DNA of 5,162 bases, taken from Methyloglobulus sp. Lineage in GTDB: Bacteria > Pseudomonadota > Gammaproteobacteria > Methylococcales > Methylomonadaceae. Below the pieces are notes generated by a model. The model searched no databases. It was not told the origin of the DNA and saw nothing but the letters and a program-made list of their open reading frames with translations. The stretch covers positions 1 to 5,162 of the forward strand of contig JABFSV010000532.1 in the NCBI GenBank assembly GCA_013140405.1, written 5' to 3'. Within the stretch, counting starts at the first letter, position 1; each line of letters begins with the position of its first letter. Shown in pieces: positions 1-4,987 of the stretch. The position numbers and the translations under genes were made by a program.

Positions 1-120
1 CAAGTGGATGCACAACTAGCCGCAACGACAGCACGTTCTGTCAAAGCGCGAAAAGCAGCCGGCGCACTACAGGAAGATAACCGCGCACTACGTCAAGAAA
101 TTGACCGTAACGCCCAATAA
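1..120 (+). CDS. C-terminal end of a probable DUF4398-type envelope protein (5' truncated)
   Basis: Reading frame 1 is open from the window edge to a TAA at 118-120 and gives the last 39 residues of a protein that starts outside the window. The tail is a highly charged, alanine-rich helix without cysteines (DAQLAATTARSVKARKAAG, then a stretch ending in ALRQEIDRNAQ). DUF4398 proteins, small helical periplasmic proteins or lipoproteins, typically end this way with repeated Ala/Lys/Arg heptads. The next gene starts 20 bp downstream with its own ribosome binding site, and its N-terminal half has the same DUF4398-like character. The pair therefore looks like an operon of two related envelope proteins, a common arrangement for DUF4398 and OmpA-family genes. 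The start, signal peptide and any lipobox lie upstream, so the family call rests on tail composition and context only. Confidence 0.6.
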   Translation, partial: QVDAQLAATTARSVKARKAAGALQEDNRALRQEIDRNAQ

Positions 121-140
121 TTATTCATTAGGAACTTATC

Positions 141-932
141 ATGCAAAAACATCAATACATTCCACTGACCTTCATTGCTATTGCGATTGTTTCTGGTTGT
201 AGTACCGTTACACAAAACGCTTCTCTTACTGAAGCGCACAGCAGTTATAACAATGCCCGTACAAATCCTGATATTAGCAATCTTGCAGCGGTAGAATTAA
301 AAGATGCCGACGATACTTTAACTAAAGCTGACAATGCTTTTAACAATGACGAGGAAACAGAGACTGTCGAACACCTTGCCTATTTAGCCAAGCAACGAGT
401 AAGTATTGCGGAGGAAACAGCAAAACGGAAAACTGCTGAATTAGCAGTTACCAATGCCGGAGCCAAACGTACTGAAGTTCGACTTGAGGCGAGAACAGCC
501 GAGGCTGATGCAGCTAAAGCGCAAATTGCGGAGCTTTTAGCCTTGAATGCCCAGAAAACCGATCGCGGCATGGTCATCACGCTTGGCGATATATTATTCA
601 GCACCGATAAAGCCCAGCTAAAGCCAGAGGGTACACGTAACATGCAAAAGTTGGGTGATTTTCTCGCAAAATACCCACAAAATAAGGTATCGGTTGAAGG
701 CCATACGGATAGCGTTGGTACAAACAGCTACAATCAGGACTTATCTGATCGCCGCGCCTATTCTGTGCGGTCGGCTTTGACAGATATGGGCATCAGCAAT
801 GACCGTGTCGCTACTCACGGTTATGGAGAAGAGTTTCCTGTTGCCAGCAATAACAATGCTGAAAGTCGCCAATTAAACCGCCGCGTAGAAATTATTCTCT
901 CTGATGCTAACGGCAACATAACGCCACGATAA
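141..932 (+). CDS. OmpA-family peptidoglycan-binding lipoprotein with N-terminal DUF4398-like helical region
   Basis: A predicted outer-membrane lipoprotein of 263 residues that should anchor the outer membrane to peptidoglycan. Residues 1-19 form a lipoprotein signal peptide with lipobox V17-S18-G19-C20. Ser at +2 favours outer-membrane sorting. Residues 25-140 are helical and rich in Ala, Glu and Lys, resembling DUF4398, and probably form a periplasmic helical stalk. Residues 145-255 are an OmpA C-terminal domain: the strand VITLGDILFSTDKAQLKPEG, then GHTD (187-190), then LSDRRA (201-206), ending in NRRVEI (247-251). D190 and R205 match the Asp/Arg pair that holds the diaminopimelate of peptidoglycan in OmpA (D271 and R286 in E. 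coli). There is no beta-barrel, so it resembles Pal/YiaD-like lipoproteins more than true OmpA. The start is supported by TAGGAA at 129-134, six bases before the ATG. It probably shares a transcript with the upstream gene. The domain call is secure; the exact physiological role is not. Confidence 0.93.
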   Translation: MQKHQYIPLTFIAIAIVSGCSTVTQNASLTEAHSSYNNARTNPDISNLAAVELKDADDTLTKADNAFNNDEETETVEHLAYLAKQRVSIAEETAKRKTAELAVTNAGAKRTEVRLEARTAEADAAKAQIAELLALNAQKTDRGMVITLGDILFSTDKAQLKPEGTRNMQKLGDFLAKYPQNKVSVEGHTDSVGTNSYNQDLSDRRAYSVRSALTDMGISNDRVATHGYGEEFPVASNNNAESRQLNRRVEIILSDANGNITPR

Positions 933-940
933 GCTTAGGG

Positions 941-1005
941 CGGCAAACAGCTGGAATGCAGTGCTGAATGGATTCAAATGCACCGTTGCGTCCAGCGCCG
1001 TTTTT
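941..1005 (+). terminator. weak candidate terminator after the OmpA lipoprotein gene
   Basis: CGGC (941-944) and GCTGGA (950-955) can pair with TCCAGC (991-996) and GCCG (997-1000), and TTTTT follows at 1001-1005. The stem carries a 5-base bulge (945-949) and a loop of about 35 bases, so it is not a textbook intrinsic terminator. It lies just after the lipoprotein stop codon and is the only stem plus T-run in this gap. Transcription may instead end through Rho. Confidence 0.3.
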
Positions 1006-1095
1006 CCTCATAGCCAAAAGAGACAGTCGGAGAGTAAGCACATAAGTTTTCTCTTGTTCATTTCTCTGCAGCTTTAGAAAGTGATCTCTCCCAGT

Positions 1096-1123
1096 CGAAT
1101 GTTGACACTAATGTGAACTTTCG
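1096..1123. promoter_or_regulatory. 28-bp imperfect palindrome over the -35 box and spacer (candidate operator)
   Basis: The left arm CGAATGTTGACACT and the right arm AATGTGAACTTTCG meet at 1109/1110. Eleven of the 14 base pairs are complementary; mismatches fall at 1100/1119, 1104/1115 and 1108/1111. The symmetric core is TTnACAnTAnTGTnAA. The element contains the whole -35 box and ends directly against the -10 box, so a dimeric regulator bound here would be expected to block RNA polymerase. I cannot assign it to a named regulator family. Confidence 0.5.
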
Positions 1124-1129
1124 TATTAT
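1102..1129 (+). promoter_or_regulatory. sigma70-type promoter for the cytochrome b561-ATPase gene
   Basis: The -35 box TTGACA (1102-1107) matches consensus fully. After a 16-bp spacer comes the -10 box TATTAT (1124-1129), which matches five of six positions. Transcription should begin near 1136, giving a leader of about 183 bases before the ATG at 1319. It is the best promoter by eye in the window and points at the fusion gene. Confidence 0.65.
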
Positions 1130-1137
1130 GACAGTGC

Positions 1138-1157
1138 CTGATCTCATCTTCGATCAG
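1138..1157 (+). other. small stem-loop at the predicted 5' end of the leader transcript
   Basis: CTGATC (1138-1143) and GATCAG (1152-1157) form a 6-bp perfect stem with an 8-base loop, starting about two bases after the predicted transcription start. A 5'-terminal hairpin of this kind can stabilise an mRNA; no specific role is supported. Confidence 0.35.
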
Positions 1158-1171
1158 TTTCCATGGGCTGA

Positions 1172-1212
1172 ATTATGCGGCTCAGGAATGTCTGCCTAGC
1201 CTATTATGCGGC
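1172..1212 (+). repeat. 10-bp direct repeat ATTATGCGGC in the leader
   Basis: Identical copies lie at 1172-1181 and 1203-1212, 31 bp apart start to start, which is about three helical turns. Each copy lies between short complementary arms: CTGA/TCAG (1168-1171, 1182-1185) and CTAG/CTAG (1196-1199, 1217-1220). They could be paired protein sites on DNA or paired hairpin loops in RNA. Both uses are conjecture. Confidence 0.4.
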
Positions 1213-1228
1213 GATACTAGTTTAATCC

Positions 1229-1256
1229 TTGACCTAGATGTTTAACGTAAATTAAT
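1229..1256 (+). promoter_or_regulatory. possible second, weaker promoter for the fusion gene
   Basis: TTGACC (1229-1234) is followed after 16 bp by ATTAAT (1251-1256), matching consensus at five and four of six positions. It would give a leader of about 55 bases. The stretch is AT-rich, so chance matches are likely and the upstream TTGACA/TATTAT pair is better. Confidence 0.25.
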
Positions 1257-1318
1257 CTTTCGACATATAGAGCTTTAATTAATTTCATTCCTAAGCGTCA
1301 CACTCTTGGAGAAAACAA

Positions 1319-4300
1319 ATGCAATGGCGCAATAGTAAGGAGCGTTACGGTTCGCTATCAATTGGCATCCATTGGATAATGTTACTACTGCTCGTAGCAG
1401 TATATGCGTGCATTGAGCTGCGCGGTTTTTTTCCCAAGGGCAGCGATATTCGGGAGGCTTTAAAGACCTGGCACTACATGTTGGGGCTATCTGTTTTTGT
1501 TTTAGTCTGGCTGCGTTTGCTGTTGACGTTAACAAGCCCTTTCCCTCAAATTAAATCTGAATCACCTAAGTGGCAGAAACTATCGGCTAGATTAATACAA
1601 TTAGCGCTCTATGTGCTGATGATTGCTATGCCACTGGCAGGATGGCTTATTCTCAGTGCCGAAGGAAAACCAATTCCGTTCTTTGGCTTGCAATTACCTG
1701 CGATCATCAACGAGAACAAAAATCTGGCGGAATTAATCAAGGAGATACATGAAACTATTGGCACGATAGGTTACTTCCTTATTGGCTTACATGCCGCTGC
1801 TGCGCTGTTTCACCACTATGTTTTACGGGATAACATCCTGCGGCGGATGTTGCCGACCGAGCCGAAGTTAAGCCAGAACCTTGCAAATGCACAACCTGAC
1901 GTAGATAACAAAATTGCTATCGTTGACTCCAACGCGGTTGAAGCAATAGTTGCGCAACAGCCGATGAAGGGAACAGAAAACCTACTTGGCTTAAGTACGG
2001 CACTGGCGGCAGAGCGTCTTAAACTGAATGGTTACAACGAGTTGCCAACCGCTGACCAGCGCGGATTTCTGCGTATAATTTTTGAAGTTGTGCAGCAACC
2101 TATGTTTGCACTGCTTATAGCGGGTGGTATCGTCTACCTGCTCCTCGGTGACCGAACAGAAGCCATCATGTTGCTTTTGTTCGCTTTCCTCTCAGTCACG
2201 ATCACCATTGTGCAAGAGTCCCGCAGCGAACATGTATTGGAAGCGCTGCGAAATCTTGCGAGTCCACGGGCATTGGTCATCCGCGACGACAAAAGAATTC
2301 ACATAGCAGGCAGGGAGGTGGTGCGCGGCGACCTGATTGTGATTTCCGAGGGTGATCGGGTAGCGGCAGATGCAACGCTCATATCGTCGCAAGACCTATT
2401 GCTTGATGAGTCGCTGCTCACTGGCGAAGCTATGCCTGTACGCAAATTAGCTAAAGATGCCGCCATAAAGACTGAAGATCAAAGCGCCGTGCCGAAGCAG
2501 CCGGGAGGCGAAGACTTACCTTATATCTTTGCCGGAACGCTGGTTGTGCGCGGCACTGGACAGGCGCTAGTACACGCAACCGGCATCCATAATGAAATGG
2601 GGAAGATCGGTCGCGCCCTCGGCACCATCGACACAGAACAACCGCACCTGCAAATACAGATGCTGAAGCTGGTGCATTACTTCGCCATAATCGGTGCTGT
2701 CGTAGGGGTTATAACCGTTGTACTATTTGGCTTACTGCGCGGTTCATGGCTTGAGGCCATCCTTGGAGGCATCGCAATTGTCATGTCTTTGTTACCCGCA
2801 GAATTCCCACTTATTATGGCCGTATTCATGGCGATGGGCGCGTGGCGTATTTCACAAGCACACGTACTCACCCGCCGCGCGTCCGCCATAGAGACGCTAG
2901 GTGCCACTACGGTGTTATGCACCGACAAAACGGGTACGCTCACCGAAAATCGCATGACGGTCGTCTCCATAGTCAACGAGGATGCTCGTTGGGATCAAAA
3001 CGAAAAGAATGCCATATCAGAAAAGATAAAAGAAATTTTAGAAGTTGCCCTGCTCGCGTGTCCGCTCGTACCCACTGATTCGATGGACTTAGCCGTCCAT
3101 GCCTTAGCGGAAGTACAGATCGGTTCTAATGTTGCCAGCTTCTCAAAGCATACGCTCGTCCGCGCTTATGGCCTAAGGCCGGATTTGTTTGCTGTAGCTA
3201 ACATTATGTCCAGCGAAGCCGATGAAAATGGCACAGCTTATGCTAAGGGTGCTGTCGAGGCCATAGCCGAGCTTTGTCAGCTGTCCGCAGAGCGGCTGGT
3301 CAAGATTCGCCAACAGGTAGATGCCCTAGGGCTTGATGGGGTTCGTGTGTTAGGGATCGCTAAAGCAATCGTGCTGAATGCTACGCAGGAAAACGGCTTG
3401 CCTGACACGCCTCGCGGCCTGAACTTTGAGTATACTGGGCTTATCGGATTTGCCGACCCCATACGTGCCAATGTGCCTACCGCCGTTGCCGAATGCCGTT
3501 CGGCAGGGATAAGGGTTGTGATGATAACCGGAGATTATCCCGCAACCGCCCATGCAATTGGGTTACAAGCTGGGCTAGACGCGACTGATGTGTTGACTGG
3601 TGACGACATCGAAGCCTTGTCCGATGATGATCTGGCTCTCCGGGTGAAATCGACTTCGATATTCGCACGCATCCAGCCTAACCAAAAACTTCGTATTGTC
3701 CAGAGCCTGAAGGCAAACGGTGAGATTGTCGCCATGACCGGCGATGGTGTCAACGATGCCCCGGCAATCAAAGCTGCTCATATCGGTATTGCGATGGGTG
3801 GACGCGGCACTGATGTTGCGCGCGAAGCTTCGGCAATTGTCCTGCTTAATGATGACTTTGGCTCTATTGTGAAAACAATCCGTCTTGGGCGACGCATCTA
3901 TGACAATCTCCGCAAGGCGATTGAATACATTATCGCTGTCCATATCCCCATCGCTGGGCTTACCCTCCTGCCACTGCTGCTAGGACTGCCACTAATACTA
4001 ACACCGATCCATATTGCATTTCTCGAAATGGTTATTGATCCAGCCTGTTCAGTGGTATTTGAGGCCGAACAGGAAGAAGAAGACGTGATGCAACGCCCTC
4101 CACGCGATCCAGCAAGCCCGTTGATTTTGCCAAAACGAATTATTTGGGCAGCACTGCAAGGATTTTTAGTTTTCGCGATATTGGCGGTTGTTTTCATAGG
4201 TGCGGCGCAGCTGGGAGTTCCTGACCCTGATTTACGTGCGCTCGTATTTACATCTCTGGTACTGATGAACATGGGGCTAATCTTGGTCAATCGCTCATTT

Positions 4301-4567
4301 AAAGCTTCACTAAGCCATGCGTTTTGGCGGCCTAACCGCTCGCTCTGGATTCTGTTTGGCGGGGTAATGACACTCCTTGCAACCGCTGTATATTGGCATC
4401 CGGCGCAAGTGCTTTTTCATTTTGGCAAATTGCACCGGGATGACCTTGCCGTCTGCGCGGTTGCCGGTTTCTTCAGCTTACTGCTATTAGAAGCGATCAA
4501 GTCATTGTGGTTTCGTGTTGGAGGTGCGGATAGCAAAGCGAAATTGCCAGACTCACTTGTTAGATAA
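1319..4567 (+). CDS. cytochrome b561 - P-type cation-transporting ATPase fusion protein
   Basis: A 1082-residue inner-membrane protein joining two complete modules. Residues 1-180 are a bacterial cytochrome b561 domain with four TM helices (about 15-33, 52-72, 91-113, 147-169). H18, H52, H144 and H158 lie where this family binds two b-type haems. A linker at about 180-222 leads into a P-type ATPase. M1 and M2 lie at about 252-298, and the actuator domain has TGEA at 368-371. M4 has PAEFP at 493-497, and the phosphorylation motif DKTGTLT starts at D536. The nucleotide domain has KGA at 643-645. DPIR (713-716), TGD (737-739) and TGDGVND (807-813) follow, then M5-M10 at about 866-1065. Ten ATPase helices and no CPC motif point to a type-II-like pump rather than a P1B heavy-metal pump. 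Positive charges at the N-terminus and after helix 4 place both ends of the cytochrome module in the cytoplasm, as the ATPase needs. TGGAGA (1307-1312), six bases upstream, supports the start. All catalytic motifs are intact. The ion carried and any electron-transport coupling are unknown. Confidence 0.95.
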   Translation: MQWRNSKERYGSLSIGIHWIMLLLLVAVYACIELRGFFPKGSDIREALKTWHYMLGLSVFVLVWLRLLLTLTSPFPQIKSESPKWQKLSARLIQLALYVLMIAMPLAGWLILSAEGKPIPFFGLQLPAIINENKNLAELIKEIHETIGTIGYFLIGLHAAAALFHHYVLRDNILRRMLPTEPKLSQNLANAQPDVDNKIAIVDSNAVEAIVAQQPMKGTENLLGLSTALAAERLKLNGYNELPTADQRGFLRIIFEVVQQPMFALLIAGGIVYLLLGDRTEAIMLLLFAFLSVTITIVQESRSEHVLEALRNLASPRALVIRDDKRIHIAGREVVRGDLIVISEGDRVAADATLISSQDLLLDESLLTGEAMPVRKLAKDAAIKTEDQSAVPKQPGGEDLPYIFAGTLVVRGTGQALVHATGIHNEMGKIGRALGTIDTEQPHLQIQMLKLVHYFAIIGAVVGVITVVLFGLLRGSWLEAILGGIAIVMSLLPAEFPLIMAVFMAMGAWRISQAHVLTRRASAIETLGATTVLCTDKTGTLTENRMTVVSIVNEDARWDQNEKNAISEKIKEILEVALLACPLVPTDSMDLAVHALAEVQIGSNVASFSKHTLVRAYGLRPDLFAVANIMSSEADENGTAYAKGAVEAIAELCQLSAERLVKIRQQVDALGLDGVRVLGIAKAIVLNATQENGLPDTPRGLNFEYTGLIGFADPIRANVPTAVAECRSAGIRVVMITGDYPATAHAIGLQAGLDATDVLTGDDIEALSDDDLALRVKSTSIFARIQPNQKLRIVQSLKANGEIVAMTGDGVNDAPAIKAAHIGIAMGGRGTDVAREASAIVLLNDDFGSIVKTIRLGRRIYDNLRKAIEYIIAVHIPIAGLTLLPLLLGLPLILTPIHIAFLEMVIDPACSVVFEAEQEEEDVMQRPPRDPASPLILPKRIIWAALQGFLVFAILAVVFIGAAQLGVPDPDLRALVFTSLVLMNMGLILVNRSFKASLSHAFWRPNRSLWILFGGVMTLLATAVYWHPAQVLFHFGKLHRDDLAVCAVAGFFSLLLLEAIKSLWFRVGGADSKAKLPDSLVR

Positions 4568-4719
4568 AATCTGAGATATTCGAAATACCAAGCAATGTAC
4601 GTTACCGCACTGACCGACTGAATATTAAGGCGTATTGTTCTAACCAAGCGAGGAAAAAACCATTCAGCGCTCTGTTTATGGCTATAAGGTCATGACCAAC
4701 ACACTATCAGGAGATACAC
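4568..4719. other. intergenic gap between the ATPase fusion and the first csbD gene
   Basis: These 152 bases contain no convincing terminator for the ATPase gene. A weak 6-bp AT-rich stem spans the stop codon (TTAGAT at 4560-4565, ATCTGA at 4569-4574) without a T-run. The 3' part holds a promoter-like CTATAA (4682-4687) and the ribosome binding site of csbD. Read-through from the ATPase into csbD remains possible. Confidence 0.5.
4682..4688 (+). promoter_or_regulatory. candidate -10 element, possibly sigmaS-type, for the first csbD gene
   Basis: GCTATAAG (4681-4688) contains TATAAG, five of six matches to the -10 consensus. The preceding C gives the CTATA core favoured by the general-stress sigma factor RpoS. 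No good -35 box is found at 16-18 bp, which RpoS promoters tolerate. A start near 4695 would leave a leader of about 25 bases. CsbD-family genes in other bacteria are often under general-stress control, which makes the site plausible but not proven. Confidence 0.3.
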
Positions 4720-4896
4720 ATGAACAAAGACCAAGTAAAAGGCAAAGTTGAAGAAATTAAAGGTAAGGTCAAAGAAGCCGCTGGCGTGATACTGGATGAT
4801 AAAGGCATGGAAGTAGAAGGAAATGTCCAGAAAAACGTCGGTAAAATACAAAAAGGCGTTGGTGATATCAAGGAAGATATTAACAAAGGCAACTAA
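4720..4896 (+). CDS. CsbD-family small stress-response protein (cytoplasmic)
   Basis: A 58-residue, highly charged helical protein starting MNKDQVKGKVEEIKGKVKEA and ending in IKEDINKGN. The repeated KGKV.E.KGKVKE.AG pattern followed by a KG..EVEGNVQKNVGK segment is characteristic of CsbD/YjbJ proteins, which are typically 55-70 residues, so this one is full length. The family is strongly induced by general stress in several bacteria, but no biochemical activity is established. It has no signal peptide, so it should stay in the cytoplasm. A strong ribosome binding site AGGAG (4709-4713), six bases before the ATG, fixes the start. It lies 152 bp after the ATPase fusion. 91 bp downstream begins a second CsbD gene with a signal peptide, so the pair probably arose by duplication. 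Regulation may be through the sigmaS-like -10 element upstream. Confidence 0.9.
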   Translation: MNKDQVKGKVEEIKGKVKEAAGVILDDKGMEVEGNVQKNVGKIQKGVGDIKEDINKGN

Positions 4897-4910
4897 TGCG
4901 ACTATCCGGA

Positions 4911-4947
4911 TGTGCAGCCAGTTAGAGACAACTTGACAGGCTGCACA
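4911..4947. repeat. 9-bp perfect inverted repeat between the two csbD genes
   Basis: TGTGCAGCC (4911-4919) and GGCTGCACA (4939-4947) are exact reverse complements separated by 19 bases. Inside the loop, AGTT (4920-4923) can also pair with AACT (4930-4933). The structure is GC-rich and stable, but no T-run follows, so it is not a standard intrinsic terminator. The TTGACA at 4933-4938 ends directly against the right arm, so it could also be an operator. An RNA-level role in setting the relative expression of the two csbD genes is another option. Confidence 0.55.
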
Positions 4948-4963
4948 GCGGCATCGCAATAAT
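4933..4963 (+). promoter_or_regulatory. possible promoter for the second csbD gene
   Basis: A perfect -35 box TTGACA (4933-4938) is followed by AATAAT (4958-4963), five of six matches to the -10 consensus, but with a long 19-bp spacer. A better -10-like TATAAA (4964-4969) is too far away at 25 bp. The pair would place the start about 20 bases before the ATG at 4988, which is workable. The spacing makes this a modest candidate. Confidence 0.3.
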
Positions 4964-4987
4964 TATAAAATTTACACGGGAATAAAT

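Larger units (their letters stand above)
933..1318. other. 386-bp intergenic regulatory region upstream of the cytochrome-ATPase gene
   Basis: No credible gene is present on either strand: the few ATG-started frames are at most about 25 codons and lack ribosome binding sites. The region holds the weak terminator candidate near 941-1005 and a near-consensus promoter at 1102-1129. A 28-bp imperfect palindrome (1096-1123) covers that promoter. Downstream are a small hairpin at the predicted transcript start (1138-1157), the 10-bp direct repeat ATTATGCGGC at 1172-1181 and 1203-1212, and a second weaker promoter-like pair at 1229-1256. The ribosome binding site of the next gene is at 1307-1312. 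I see no tRNA, CRISPR or insertion-sequence ends. Confidence 0.75.

Noticed and set aside
351..420. 10-bp direct repeat GAGGAAACAG at 351-360 and 411-420
   Set aside because: It lies inside the lipoprotein gene and encodes Glu-Glu-Thr in the same frame in a repetitive Glu/Ala-rich helix. Coding constraint explains it.
968..1045. 25-codon ORF beginning MDSNAPLRPAPFF
   Set aside because: There is no ribosome binding site, and the frame overlaps the terminator candidate. The composition looks like random translation of non-coding DNA.
1175..1225. 16-codon ORF in the leader (MRLRNVCLAYYAAILV) as a possible leader peptide
   Set aside because: Only a weak GGG lies upstream. There is no run of regulatory codons and no attenuator-like terminator afterwards, so it is not supported as a translated peptide.
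2912..2945. P1B heavy-metal ATPase assignment
   Set aside because: M4 lacks a CPC/SPC motif, there is no N-terminal CxxC metal-binding domain, and there are six helices after the catalytic core, as in type II pumps.
3575..4290. Long antisense ORFs of 122 and 130 codons opposite the ATPase gene
   Set aside because: They are opposite-strand shadows of conserved ATPase coding sequence (TGDGVND to M8). They have no recognisable domain, and the + strand frame is certain.
4560..4574. Inverted repeat TTAGAT/ATCTGA over the ATPase stop codon as a terminator
   Set aside because: The stem is six AT-rich pairs including a G-T wobble and is not followed by a T-run, so it is too weak to call.
4690..4959. 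Antisense ORF of 89 codons over the csbD gene, rich in Phe
   Set aside because: The Phe-rich sequence is the complement of the Lys/Glu-rich CsbD codons. The + strand frame has a strong ribosome binding site and family-typical sequence.
4933..4969. TTGACA paired with TATAAA as the promoter of the second csbD gene
   Set aside because: The spacer is 25 bp, far outside the workable range. The AATAAT at 4958-4963 with a 19-bp spacer was kept instead as a low-confidence candidate.
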